Positions 7,546 through 15,854 are shown, counted from the stretch's first letter. The stretch: DNA of 23,300 bases from CALMRE01 sp964412895 (GCA_964412895.1 CAYPQK010000043.1:1-23300); one strand, 5' to 3'. A program made the numbers and translations. Notes: generated by a model not told the origin, from the letters alone.

Positions 7546-8276
7546 TTCTCGATGTTGTGGCGGGCAAGTTCCCGTTTCAGGAGTTCCTGATCGTTCTTGT
7601 CCCACAGGTCGAGCTCGACGAGGATGAGGTTCTTATACATATTGAATATGTGGTTCCCTTTGATGTGGCCCTGCACGGTGAAGAAGTCCTTCTCGTTGGC
7701 CTTGATGGGGAACTTGATAGAGACATAGTCGTTGTCGAGGAAAAGATATTCGTACTCGGCGTCGACGAGGAATTTGAGCATGTTGTCGTCGGTCGTAACG
7801 ACCCCTTCGAAGGTCGGATAGCCGCGGAGCCGCGGATCGCGCGCCTGCTCTTCGACCTGAAAACCGAACTCGACATACGATTTCGGTGAGTCGGCGAGCT
7901 TCTTGATTATCTCACGCGCCTTCTTGACCTTCTCCTTGGCCTCTTTCGCTTCGTCGGAGATATAGTCCATCTTGAAGCCGATGAGCTGGGTCTTGCTGTT
8001 CACCGGAATGATACGGACCACGATGCCGGTGCCGGCGACGCCGTCCTTTTTGACCAGATAGTTGACCTTAGTGTCGAATCCGCCGTACTTCTCGTCGATG
8101 ATGTCGTAGCGGATCTCGTACTGATCGCCCTCTTTCATCTTGAGTTGTACCGGGACATGAATGCCGATGCCTTCTTCGTTGATGTCGACCAGCGGGAAGG
8201 TGTTGTAGATGCCTTCGACCTTCACATTGGCCAGAAAGCCGCTCATCTGAACGCGCTCTTTTCTTTCGATGTTCAT
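7518..8276 (-). CDS. PilZ-like domain protein
   Basis: A 252-residue soluble protein, no signal peptide. The start follows GGAGGG by 6 nt. The N-terminal half resembles a PilZ domain: an Arg pair (ERKERV) precedes VDINEEGIGIHVP, which matches the D-x-S-x-x-G loop of PilZ with Asn replacing Ser. A charged helical linker follows (DEAKEAKEKVKKAREIIKK) and then a second beta-rich domain of ~110 residues. PilZ domains bind cyclic-di-GMP and act as effectors in motility or surface behaviour. The altered loop makes binding uncertain, and a YcgR-like or flagellar-brake-like two-domain layout is only a suggestion. Its coding end is the target of the rhuM insertion. Confidence 0.6.
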   Translation of the reverse strand: MNIERKERVQMSGFLANVKVEGIYNTFPLVDINEEGIGIHVPVQLKMKEGDQYEIRYDIIDEKYGGFDTKVNYLVKKDGVAGTGIVVRIIPVNSKTQLIGFKMDYISDEAKEAKEKVKKAREIIKKLADSPKSYVEFGFQVEEQARDPRLRGYPTFEGVVTTDDNMLKFLVDAEYEYLFLDNDYVSIKFPIKANEKDFFTVQGHIKGNHIFNMYKNLILVELDLWDKNDQELLKRELARHNIENEDILRFPR

Positions 8277-8314
8277 ATCATTCCCTCCTAGGAAAAGAAA
8301 ATATGCTGTGTCAC

Positions 8315-8343
8315 AAGTTACGGAAAAGCGGTATGATTGTCAA
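8315..8343 (-). promoter_or_regulatory. Candidate promoter for the PilZ-like gene and rhuM
   Basis: Minus strand: a perfect TTGACA (8338-8343), a 17-nt spacer, then a weak -10 TAACTT (8315-8320). It lies about 39 nt before the start codon. Confidence 0.5.
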
Positions 8344-8356
8344 CAAAAAAGAGGGC

Positions 8357-8857
8357 TCAGTACGGGAAGAACTGGTTCGAGTCCCAGATCGTTTCGGTGA
8401 GGTCGCGGTCAAGGTCGTTGAGCATGTCGAGATGCCCCTTCTCCCAGTCGCAGAGCCAGTGGTAGAGTTTCTTCTCGTTATCGTCGGTCGCCTGCTCGGC
8501 CCGTTTGCCGTAGAATTCGACCGAATTCTTCTCAAGGTTTATCGCCGACGCGATGGCCGCCGCCTCGAACCCCGCCGCGTTAATACCGGCGATGATCTCA
8601 CGGTTGATGAAGGCGGTGGTCACCTTCTTGCCGAAGTCGTTCATCTGCGCCGCGGTGAAGGGCTGGCCGTTCGTCGCGTTCTTGAGCTGGGCCGCCAGCA
8701 GCGCCTCGTGCCCCTTCTCCTCTTCGGCCATCCCCTTGAAGAACTCGGCCATCTTGGGATTCTTCGTGTGTTTGGCGACCTGATCGTAGAGCGCCGCGCC
8801 GCGCCGCTCGCCGAGAATGGCCTGTTTCAGGATATCGACCGTCTTCGCTTCCGCCAT
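8357..8857 (-). CDS. Ferritin-like diiron (rubrerythrin-type) protein
   Basis: A 166-residue four-helix-bundle protein. The start at 8857 (MAEAKT) follows GGAGAG; the longer frame to 8938 overlaps the promoter and is rejected. Metal ligands fit the ferritin/rubrerythrin pattern: E17, then E47-x-x-H50 in the first helix pair, and E109/E114 with E139-x-x-H142 in the second. No C-terminal rubredoxin Cys pair is present, so it is an erythrin-like or ferritin-like protein rather than full rubrerythrin. Such proteins handle peroxide or iron in anaerobes and microaerobes. Single-gene unit: it has its own strong promoter, and the porin terminator lies upstream. Confidence 0.85.
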   Translation of the reverse strand: MAEAKTVDILKQAILGERRGAALYDQVAKHTKNPKMAEFFKGMAEEEKGHEALLAAQLKNATNGQPFTAAQMNDFGKKVTTAFINREIIAGINAAGFEAAAIASAINLEKNSVEFYGKRAEQATDDNEKKLYHWLCDWEKGHLDMLNDLDRDLTETIWDSNQFFPY

Positions 8858-8897
8858 GATACTCTCCATTCGGTTGTTATTCGGACCAAAGCATCCC

Positions 8898-8926
8898 ATT
8901 CTAGCGAGAGGAATGATGCGAGTCAA
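8898..8926 (-). promoter_or_regulatory. Sigma70-type promoter of the ferritin-like gene
   Basis: Minus strand: TTGACT (8921-8926), a 17-nt spacer, TAGAAT (8898-8903). This is the expected spacing, about 40 nt before the start codon at 8857. Confidence 0.7.
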
Positions 8927-8940
8927 TATAATCGGCAAAC

Positions 8941-8967
8941 AAAAAAGGCGCCCCCGAAAGGGCGCCT
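8941..8967 (-). terminator. Rho-independent terminator of the porin operon
   Basis: An 8-bp perfect stem (AGGCGCCC at 8946-8953 with GGGCGCCT at 8960-8967) and a 6-nt loop are followed on the minus strand by six T residues. It lies 25 bases past the porin stop codon. Confidence 0.9.
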
Positions 8968-8992
8968 CTGAATAACGATACGGGGAAGGGTC

Positions 8993-10411
8993 TTAGAAGC
9001 TGACCTTCGCGCTGCCCATGATGGTGTTGCCGGTCAGGTCCTTGGTGGCCAGTTCGGTCCACACCTGCGACCACTGGAAACCGACGGTGACCCGTTCAAA
9101 GAAGGTGTAGAACGACGACACCCATATCTGGGAGTTGCTGAGGAAGAGGGGCGCGGCGCCCGTCTGGTCCTCGTCGGGATCTTCGGCGCCGTAGCCGACA
9201 TTGAGCGTCCAGCCTTTGAGCGGCTTGCCGGTGGCCTGCGCCCAGTAGCCCATGGTCTTCTGACTGCCGGTGACCCGCTTATTGGTCGCGTCGACATTCT
9301 CGGTTATCAGCGCGCCGCCGAACGCACCGAACACATCGACATTCTGACCCCAGAAGAACTTGCCGGCCACTTCGAAGTATTCATGCGACAGCTTAAGCGC
9401 CGGGTTGACGAGGATCACATCGACGATGCCGCCGGTGTAGACGATATCTTTTTTGTTGAGTTTAACGCCTCCCTTATAGCTCTCGCGGCCCCACGCGCCG
9501 CCGACGGCGACGAGCAGGTCGAGACCCGCGAAGGCGCCCTTGAGCGACAGCTGGCCCTGTATCTGCGGTATGTGCGACGCATCGCCCGCGTCGATATTGA
9601 CCTCAAGGAAGCCGTTCTGGTTGGCCGAAGCGCCGCTCATGGCGCGCACGGCGGCGAGCTGGGTCGTGAAGGAGAAGGTGTCGGCGAACTTCTGGGTGAA
9701 GTAGACCTCGACCAGCGGCATCCGCTGCCACAGGTTGCCCAGACCCCAGCCGAGCGACGGATTGATCTGCGCCGGGAAGAGTATCGGGGTCGCGGTCGAC
9801 CAGGTCTGGCCGGCCTTGAAGCCGAGCGTCGAGTTCTCCCATGTTTTGCTGAGTTCGAACACGGCGTGACGCATGCGGATCATCGGATAAGACTCGGAAT
9901 AGCCGGTGTCGGCCATGTTGGTGAAGAAATCTATCTCAAGCATCGCCGAGAGTTTCACCGCTTCGATGCTGGGGAAGAGTATCTTCGTCCCGAGCCGCGA
10001 ATTCTTGGCCGTCATGCCGGTGGTGCTCTTATTCTCATCCACCACTTTTATCGGGAAGTCGCCGGCGTTGAAGGCGGCGTCGTTGGCCCAGCCGTAGAGT
10101 TCGATGAACCCGTAGGGGGCGAATTCGACGAGCGGTTTCTTCTTTTCCTCTTTGGCCGGTTCGGTTTTCGCCGGTTCGGCCTTGGCGGCCTCCTGCTTGG
10201 CGGCGAGTTCTTCGCGGAGTTTCTTGTTCTCCTCCTCGAGCTTCGCCTGATTCTCCTCGATCGCCTTGATGCGCGCCTCGACGGCGTCACCGGTCACGGG
10301 AGCGGCCTTTTCTTCGGCCGGAGCGATTTTTTCTTCGGCCGGGGCGGCCTCTTCCTGCGCCACGGCGACCGCCATGAAGCACAGAATGAACAGGAACAGG
10401 AACTTTCTCAT
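8993..10411 (-). CDS. DcaP-like outer-membrane porin
   Basis: 472 residues. A signal peptide (MRKFLFLFILCFMAVAVAQ) is followed by an Ala/Pro/Glu/Lys-rich region with APAEEK repeats, a coiled coil (~residues 48-75, IKAIEENQAKLEEENKKL), a second EPAK-rich linker, and then a beta-barrel beginning FAPYGFIELYGWAND. The barrel has alternating strands and ends in Phe (SAKVSF), the usual outer-membrane assembly signal. The periplasmic coiled coil plus GFIELYG-type barrel start resembles DcaP-like trimeric porins, known for carboxylate uptake. Specificity here is inferred. The start follows GGAGGAG. It lies 47 bases after mobA-fdhD, with no clear promoter in the gap and a strong terminator behind, so it is probably the last gene of that operon. 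Confidence 0.8.
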   Translation of the reverse strand: MRKFLFLFILCFMAVAVAQEEAAPAEEKIAPAEEKAAPVTGDAVEARIKAIEENQAKLEEENKKLREELAAKQEAAKAEPAKTEPAKEEKKKPLVEFAPYGFIELYGWANDAAFNAGDFPIKVVDENKSTTGMTAKNSRLGTKILFPSIEAVKLSAMLEIDFFTNMADTGYSESYPMIRMRHAVFELSKTWENSTLGFKAGQTWSTATPILFPAQINPSLGWGLGNLWQRMPLVEVYFTQKFADTFSFTTQLAAVRAMSGASANQNGFLEVNIDAGDASHIPQIQGQLSLKGAFAGLDLLVAVGGAWGRESYKGGVKLNKKDIVYTGGIVDVILVNPALKLSHEYFEVAGKFFWGQNVDVFGAFGGALITENVDATNKRVTGSQKTMGYWAQATGKPLKGWTLNVGYGAEDPDEDQTGAAPLFLSNSQIWVSSFYTFFERVTVGFQWSQVWTELATKDLTGNTIMGSAKVSF

Positions 10412-10458
10412 GGATCTCCTCCGTTACTTGGTGTTAAGTTTGATGGGTCCGTTATGGG

Positions 10459-11868
10459 TCATTTGTCCTCTCCGTCGGTGAACCGGTCGAAACGGGTATA
10501 GATATTGATACTGCTCCCCCGGACGAAACCGGCCAGAGCGATGCCCCCCTCCGCCGCCCGCGCGATGGCCGCCGCGGTCGGCGCCGAGCGCGACACGATA
10601 GCGACCGGCCGGTGCCGGGCGACCTTTGCGACGATCTCGGACGATATCCGGCCGCTGGTCAGCACCAGCTTCCCGGTCAGCGGGATGCCGCGCAGGAGCG
10701 CCTCTCCCGCTATCTTGTCGAGGGCGTTGTGCCGCCCGATATCTTCATGAAAAAGTAGGATGCCCCCCTCTTCCGCAAGGGCACAGCTGTGGACGCCGCC
10801 GGTCTCGATGAATATCCGCGACCGCCGGTTGAAATCGCCCATCAGCGCCGCAAGACTTTTCAGATCGATACGCGTACCGTCGTCGGCGCCGGTATCGGGA
10901 ACGGTGCGTTCCAGCGGATCGAGCGTCGTGATGCCGCCGCCGCAGCCGCTGGTGACCGTCCGGCGCCGCGCCCCCTCTTTCAGGAGCCGCTCCGCCCGAT
11001 CGCCCGCGACCGTGACCGATGCGATACCGGTCGCTTCATCCAGCGAGAACTCCGTCACCTCGCCGGCCGCGTCGATCACTTCTTCCGAAAAGAGATAGCC
11101 GACCGCCAGTTCCTTCAGCGCGGCGGGGGTGCACAGAAGCGTCACGAACTCCTGTCCGTTGAGACGGATGGTAAGTCCGTATTCGGTCACCACCGGGTCA
11201 TCGACCCACTGCGCCGCGCCGTCGCGGTACTTTTTCACCCGGCGGCCCGTCGTTACGGCGGGCACCGGTCCGGCGGCGAAATGGTCCCGGTACTTCCGCA
11301 GGTCCTCTTCGGTGTTGAGATTGAGGAACATCCGGTAGTCGGGGCAGAATTTGCGGGCGACCGCTTCGGCGATGTAGTGGACCGACTGCCCCAACACGAA
11401 CGAGTAGACCGACCGCTCGCCGCCGGCCAAGTGGCGCTCGATGGCGGGGGTCAGTTCTTTCGCGTAGAAGGCGTTCATCGACTCTATCCATTCGCCGTTC
11501 CGGGCAAGGCAGACGGCGGCGCCGGTCCGCTGCAGCTCGTTTTTCATGAACTGAATATAAAACGGGTTGAGATGCGGCATGTCGCAGGCCACGATGTAGG
11601 CGTAGCGGCTCTTCGCATGGGAAAGCGCCGCATGGATGCCGCCGAGCAGGCCGTTGTCGGGCAGGATATCGGGGACCACCCGCACGCCGAGCCCTTCGTA
11701 GAGTTCGGGGCGGTAGGAAACGACCAGTATGTCGTCGAAATCCTCCCTGAGCGCGGCGATGAGGGTCTCGACGATCCGCTTCTCCCCCACCTCCAGCAAC
11801 TGCTTATCGAACCCCATGCGGATGCTTTTTCCCCCGGCGAGTATCGCGGCGGTCCCGAAATCCTTCAT
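10459..11868 (-). CDS. MobA-FdhD fusion (molybdenum cofactor guanylyltransferase and formate dehydrogenase sulfurtransferase)
   Basis: 469 residues in two domains. Residues 1-~200 are MobA-like: nucleotide-binding LAGGKSIRMGFDK (10-22), the CDMPHLNPF metal/nucleotide motif, and LNLNTEEDL near the domain end. MobA attaches GMP to molybdopterin to give the bis-MGD cofactor. Residues ~210-465 are FdhD-like: the TVTSGCGGG loop with Cys309, GGVHSCAL, EDIGRHNALDKI and SGRISSEIV. FdhD relays sulfur to the Mo cofactor of formate dehydrogenase. Only one Cys is in the loop, where E. coli has C-x-x-C; single-Cys loops occur in other FdhD proteins. Both activities are usually separate genes, so the fusion couples cofactor completion to sulfuration. 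It lies 36 bases after the transporter gene. The formate dehydrogenase is not in the window. Confidence 0.93.
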   Translation of the reverse strand: MKDFGTAAILAGGKSIRMGFDKQLLEVGEKRIVETLIAALREDFDDILVVSYRPELYEGLGVRVVPDILPDNGLLGGIHAALSHAKSRYAYIVACDMPHLNPFYIQFMKNELQRTGAAVCLARNGEWIESMNAFYAKELTPAIERHLAGGERSVYSFVLGQSVHYIAEAVARKFCPDYRMFLNLNTEEDLRKYRDHFAAGPVPAVTTGRRVKKYRDGAAQWVDDPVVTEYGLTIRLNGQEFVTLLCTPAALKELAVGYLFSEEVIDAAGEVTEFSLDEATGIASVTVAGDRAERLLKEGARRRTVTSGCGGGITTLDPLERTVPDTGADDGTRIDLKSLAALMGDFNRRSRIFIETGGVHSCALAEEGGILLFHEDIGRHNALDKIAGEALLRGIPLTGKLVLTSGRISSEIVAKVARHRPVAIVSRSAPTAAAIARAAEGGIALAGFVRGSSINIYTRFDRFTDGEDK

Positions 11869-11904
11869 GGGGCTGTCCTTACGGAAGAATAGAACAAGAA
11901 GGCA

Positions 11905-13200
11905 CTAGCTCTTGTCGGTGATGGACTTGTTGTTCAGTGTGAAGGCGACCAGCAGACCGGTGGCAAGCATGATCGCGCCCGCGATGAAGGTGTAGGTCGC
12001 CGCCTGACCGGCGAAGTTGTCCTTGAGGTACGCGGCGATCTGGGGACCGACGATACCGGCGGTCGACCACGCGGTGAGGATGATGCCGTACACTATGGGC
12101 ATCAGGCGGGCGTGGAACACATCGAGAACGAAGGAGGGCATCGTGCCGAAGCCGCCGCCGTAGCACAGGAGGACATAGCACACCAGCGCGCCGAATATCC
12201 ACGGATTGCTGACGACCGTCAGGGTGAGGAAAACGATCAACTGGGAGCCGAGGATCAGGCGGAAAGCCTGCACGCGGCCGATCTTGTCGGAAAGTCCGCC
12301 CCAGAAGAAGCGGCCGATGCCGTTAAAGAGCGAGCTGATGCCGATGAGCGTGGCGCCCGCGGCGGCAAGAGAGGCGATGACCATCGGGTCGGCGAAGTTG
12401 GTCTCGGGACCCATGCCCAGCTTCAGGAGATCCTGCAGCATCGGGGACTGGAGGCCGATGAACATGATGCCGGCGGCGATATTGAGGAAGAAGATGATCC
12501 ACATCCGTATGAACTTGCTGGAAGTGATGCAGGTCTTGACGGTGAGATCGTCCTGATGACCCTGCGACGCGGCGGTGGTCGCCGGCGGGGTGAATCCGGC
12601 GGGGATATAGCCGGCGGGCGGGTTCTTCATGATGAGGCCGGCCGGGATACCGATGGCGAGGAAGACGAATCCGGCGTAGGTGAAGACCTGAACCAGATTG
12701 CCGCCGGTCATTCCCATGAGCGCGGGAGCGACCGCCTTCGACATCAGGAGGGCGCCGAGGCCGAAGCCCATGACGACCATGCCGGTGATGAAGCCTTTCC
12801 TATCGGGGAACCACTTGGCCGCCGTGGCGACCGGGGTCACATAGCCCAGACCGAGGCCGAGGCCGCCGATCACGCCGTAACCGATATAAAACAGGGGAAG
12901 GCTCTGGATCGACATCGCGAAGGCGCCGATAAGCCAGCCGCAACCCCACAGGATAGCGCCGGTGGTCGCCAGTTTACGCGGGCCGAACTTGGCAAGGTTC
13001 AGACCGCCGATGGTGGCGCCGATGCCGAGGAAACAGATGGCGATACTGAAGATCCACATGACCTGCACATTGTTCCAGCCGTAGGCGGCCATGATCGGTT
13101 TCTGGAAAAAGCTCCACGCATAGACGGTGCCCAGCACCAACTGCAGGGTGGTGCCCATGATGGCGATAAGCCACCGATTCCCGGGATTCTGCTGAGACAT
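11905..13200 (-). CDS. MFS transporter, oxalate/formate antiporter (OFA) type
   Basis: A 431-residue, ~12-TM inner-membrane protein. The start at 13200 (MSQQNPG) follows GAGGAGG by 6 nt; the longer frame has no ribosome site. Hallmarks of the OFA group are NRWLIAIMGTTLQLVLGTVYAWSFF-type TM1 (first segment GTTLQLVLGTVYAWSFF), the loop GGLNLAKFGPRK between TM2 and TM3, GGLGLGLGYVTPVATAAKWF in TM4-5, and the second MFS loop GGLSDKIGR. OFA members exchange oxalate/formate or carry lactate and other small carboxylates; the exact substrate cannot be read. It heads a probable operon with the MobA-FdhD fusion, which makes formate an attractive but unproved substrate. Confidence 0.85.
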   Translation of the reverse strand: MSQQNPGNRWLIAIMGTTLQLVLGTVYAWSFFQKPIMAAYGWNNVQVMWIFSIAICFLGIGATIGGLNLAKFGPRKLATTGAILWGCGWLIGAFAMSIQSLPLFYIGYGVIGGLGLGLGYVTPVATAAKWFPDRKGFITGMVVMGFGLGALLMSKAVAPALMGMTGGNLVQVFTYAGFVFLAIGIPAGLIMKNPPAGYIPAGFTPPATTAASQGHQDDLTVKTCITSSKFIRMWIIFFLNIAAGIMFIGLQSPMLQDLLKLGMGPETNFADPMVIASLAAAGATLIGISSLFNGIGRFFWGGLSDKIGRVQAFRLILGSQLIVFLTLTVVSNPWIFGALVCYVLLCYGGGFGTMPSFVLDVFHARLMPIVYGIILTAWSTAGIVGPQIAAYLKDNFAGQAATYTFIAGAIMLATGLLVAFTLNNKSITDKS

Positions 13201-13292
13201 TGAAGACCTCCTCTTCGTGTTGTTCACTTCGGTAAACTACCGTATCTCTAACTAGACTCGACTGTCAGTGCGGGAACAAATATCGAGGCACC

Positions 13293-13319
13293 CTAGTATG
13301 GGAGACCCTTCAAAGTCAA
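13293..13319 (-). promoter_or_regulatory. Weak candidate promoter of the transporter operon
   Basis: Minus strand: TTGACT (13314-13319) preceded by an A-rich tract, a short 15-nt spacer, and TACTAG (13293-13298). It would give a leader of roughly 85 nt. The spacing is poor, so confidence is low. The surrounding 183-base gap also holds a 5-bp hairpin without a T-run and nothing else I recognise. Confidence 0.3.
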
Positions 13320-13383
13320 TTTTTTTCGTATCATTCGGGGCCTTAACGGACCGCGCCGTCCGCAAATAGAACCCTAATTAGAT

Positions 13384-14592
13384 TTAAGGAATTATAAGAT
13401 CAGCGACCTCGGGAAACGGCTTGAGGGCGCGGGGGAAGGCCCCTTTCAGGAAGGCGATGAGGACGCCGTAGTTGGTCATCGGCACGCCGATGGCGGCCGG
13501 GACCGACTGGCGGCGCAGGACCTCGCGCCGGTTGAGGGTACAGCCGCCGCAGTGGATGACCAGTTTGTAGGTCGACAGGTCGTCGGGGAAATCGTAACCG
13601 GGGACGACATGGATATCGAGCGGCCCGCCGACATACTCGCCGAGCCAGCGCGGCAGTTTGAGGCGGCCGATATCGTCCTCCATCGGGTGGTGGGTGCAAC
13701 TTTCGGCAATGAGCACCTTGTCGCCCGGTTTCAAGCTCTTGACCGCCATGACCCCTTCGACCATCGCGCGGAGGTTCCCCTTCTGCCGTATCGAGAGGAC
13801 CGAGAAGCCGGTGAGCGGGATATCCTCGGGGACCGCCTTGGCGACCTTTTCGAAGGCCTGCGAATCGGTGACGGCGAGTACCGGACGGACCTTGAGCGCC
13901 GCCAGCGCCGCCGCTATCTCGAATTCGGTGATGTCTATGACGATGCCGTGGCCGTCGAGCACCTCGCGGATCGCTTTCGCCTGCGGCATGATCATCCGCC
14001 CTTTCGGCGCGCCGCGGTCTATCGGGGTGATGAGGAGCACCGCGTCGCCCGGCTCGAACAGATCGCGCAGAAGCGGCGGTTCCCACTCCTTGGGTGCCGT
14101 GGCGATGATCGCTTTTTTCAGTTCCTCTATCCCCTCTTTTTTCAGCGCCGATACCTTCGTCACCGGCCGGTCGCCGATCCATTTCACCAGTTCGGGCGTC
14201 GGAATGGTGTCGGCCTTATTGAGGACCAGCACGAAGTCGATGCGGTATTTATCGAAGCTCGCGATGAGCTGTTCCTCGAAGGCGAAGGTCCGGGCGTCGG
14301 CCGGGACCACCAGCAGCGCGAGGTCGGTCTTGGCGAGTATCCGTTCGGTCCGCTTCACCCGCTCCTCGCCCAGAGAGCCGTCGGTGTCGTCGATACCGGC
14401 GGTGTCGATGAATGTCACCGGGCCGACCGGCAGGAGTTCCATCCCCTTGAAGACCGGGTCAGTGGTCGTCCCCGGGACGGCCGAGACGATGGCGATCTCC
14501 TGTTTGGTGATGGCGTTGATGAGCGACGATTTGCCCGAATTGCGCCGTCCGAAGATGCCGATGTGGAGACTGTCGCCGCGTTGCGTCTTCAT
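13384..14592 (-). CDS. hydF: [FeFe]-hydrogenase maturation GTPase HydF
   Basis: 402 residues. HydF is the scaffold that carries the diiron precursor and delivers it to the hydrogenase. The N-terminal GTPase domain shows the P-loop GRRNSGKSS (15-23), the switch PGTTTDPV, the DTAG motif (FIDTAGIDD) and NKAD. A dimerisation domain follows, and the C-terminal cluster domain has C299-x-H301, then H347-C348-x2-C351, matching the HydF signature CxH-x(44-53)-HCxxC for a [4Fe-4S] cluster. Length and order are standard. Its ATG overlaps the hydE stop by one base (TAATG), indicating translational coupling. Confidence 0.97.
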   Translation of the reverse strand: MKTQRGDSLHIGIFGRRNSGKSSLINAITKQEIAIVSAVPGTTTDPVFKGMELLPVGPVTFIDTAGIDDTDGSLGEERVKRTERILAKTDLALLVVPADARTFAFEEQLIASFDKYRIDFVLVLNKADTIPTPELVKWIGDRPVTKVSALKKEGIEELKKAIIATAPKEWEPPLLRDLFEPGDAVLLITPIDRGAPKGRMIMPQAKAIREVLDGHGIVIDITEFEIAAALAALKVRPVLAVTDSQAFEKVAKAVPEDIPLTGFSVLSIRQKGNLRAMVEGVMAVKSLKPGDKVLIAESCTHHPMEDDIGRLKLPRWLGEYVGGPLDIHVVPGYDFPDDLSTYKLVIHCGGCTLNRREVLRRQSVPAAIGVPMTNYGVLIAFLKGAFPRALKPFPEVADLIIP

Positions 14593-15695
14593 TATTTCTC
14601 TCCGTTATTGCTTTTCTTCGCGCTCTTGAAATGCGGCGAATCGCCCCACTCGCCGTAGCCGATCGTCTCGCCGATGGATGAGATGCGCCGCTCCAGACAC
14701 CCGGCGCACATCGTCGCGTTCTCGTCGAGGCAGGGTTTGTCGTCGTAGAGCTGGTAGCCGGTGCGGTACTGCGTATCGGTGATGTTCGGCATGATGATAT
14801 TGGCCCCGGCGAGCAGTCCCATCTCGCGGCCGACCTGATCTATCGCCTGCAGGGCGGTCGTCGAGGCGATGTTGACATCCTTGAGCTGTATGCGGACCGC
14901 CGCGATCATCCGGAGCGCCCGGCGCAACTGCAGTTCCTTGTGTTCCTGCCAGTCGGGTATCGAACCGCCGAGCGGCGTTTCGTGGTGCGGGATGAAGGGG
15001 CCCATCCCGATCATCGCCACATCCATCTTCTTGAAAAAGGCGACATCGTCGGCAAGGTCGGCGGTGGTCTGCCCCGGGAGTCCGATCATCACGCCGGTCC
15101 CCACCTGATAGCCGAGCCGGTAGAGCGTCCGGAGCGCCTCCAGCCGCGCCTCGTAGTCGTGATCGTCGGGGTGGAGCGTTTTATACAGCGCTGCGTTACT
15201 GGTCTCTATCCGCAACAGGTAGCGGTGCGCGCCGGCGGCATACCAGCGGCGGTAGGTCGCCGCGGGCTGTTCGCCGAGCGACAGTGTGATGCCGAGTTCG
15301 TTATTGGATACCTCTTTCACGCGCCGGACCAGCCGTTCGATGAAGCACACGAACTCCTCGTCCTGCCGTTCTCCGCTCTGGATGACGACCGATCCGTAGC
15401 GCGCCGCATGTGCGAACTTCGCCGCCTCGATCACTTCTTCTTCGCTCATCGTGTAGCGTTTCACCGCCGCGTTGCCGCGCCGGATGCCGCAGTAGAAACA
15501 GTTCTTGATGCAGAGGTTCGACAGCTCGATAAGGCCGCGGAAGTAGACCTTCGTCCCGACCTCGCGCTGCTTGATCGCGTAGGCCCGCTTGAAGAGCGCC
15601 GACTCCTCGTCGGGGTCGGTGATGTCGAGGAGCGTGATGATGTCGGCGCGGCTCAGTTCGTCTTTTTGCAGTATCTTTTCGATCTCGGGACGCAC
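14592..15695 (-). CDS. hydE: [FeFe]-hydrogenase maturation radical SAM enzyme HydE
   Basis: About 367 residues. HydE is a radical SAM enzyme acting after HydG on the organometallic precursor of the H-cluster. The radical SAM motif C-x3-C-x2-C (LCIKNCFYCG) lies near residue 62, with the GERQDE-type SAM-binding stretch and LLRIETSN further on. Near the C-terminus C-x7-C-x2-C (PCLDENATMCAGC) matches the optional second cluster known from Thermotoga HydE. Start: AAGGAG is one base before an ATG at 15701 but 7 nt before an in-frame GTG at 15695, so GTG is preferred; the difference is two residues. Operon with hydF, divergent from hydG. Confidence 0.96.
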   Translation of the reverse strand: MRPEIEKILQKDELSRADIITLLDITDPDEESALFKRAYAIKQREVGTKVYFRGLIELSNLCIKNCFYCGIRRGNAAVKRYTMSEEEVIEAAKFAHAARYGSVVIQSGERQDEEFVCFIERLVRRVKEVSNNELGITLSLGEQPAATYRRWYAAGAHRYLLRIETSNAALYKTLHPDDHDYEARLEALRTLYRLGYQVGTGVMIGLPGQTTADLADDVAFFKKMDVAMIGMGPFIPHHETPLGGSIPDWQEHKELQLRRALRMIAAVRIQLKDVNIASTTALQAIDQVGREMGLLAGANIIMPNITDTQYRTGYQLYDDKPCLDENATMCAGCLERRISSIGETIGYGEWGDSPHFKSAKKSNNGEK

Positions 15696-15728
15696 GGGCA
15701 TACTCCTTACAACTCTACAGCGTGTATC

Positions 15729-15756
15729 AGTATAGCGGCGAAAAATGAATTCTCAA
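15729..15756 (-). promoter_or_regulatory. Promoter of hydE-hydF
   Basis: Minus strand: TTGAGA (15751-15756), a 16-nt spacer, and TATACT (15729-15734), about 34 nt before the start. It stands back to back with the hydG promoter. I saw no FNR-type TTGAT-N4-ATCAA site between the two. Confidence 0.6.
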
Positions 15757-15788
15757 GGTAGCGGGGAAAATATTTAAGACCACGGAGG

Positions 15789-15816
15789 TTGATTTTTGTT
15801 TTTTACTGGTTAGTAT
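15789..15816 (+). promoter_or_regulatory. Candidate promoter of hydG
   Basis: TTGATT (15789-15794), a 16-nt T-rich spacer, and TAGTAT (15811-15816), leaving a leader of about 30 nt before the ATG at 15855. Confidence 0.5.
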
Positions 15817-15854
15817 CTTGTATCGAACTGATGATCTTTCCCCCGGAGGCACCC

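Noticed and set aside
13340..13370. CGGAC/GTCCG hairpin after hydF
   Set aside because: Short stem without a T-run in the direction of hydF transcription.
13552..14658. Two long plus-strand frames across hydF
   Set aside because: They lie antisense to a gene with full HydF motifs and have no ribosome site or recognisable domain.
15757..15768. Third partial copy of the 28-bp repeat near hydE
   Set aside because: Only about 11 bases (AGCGGGGAAAA-like) are shared, which is within chance for this composition.
15702..15854. FNR-type site between hydE and hydG
   Set aside because: TTGAT is present near 15789 but no matching ATCAA half at the right distance.
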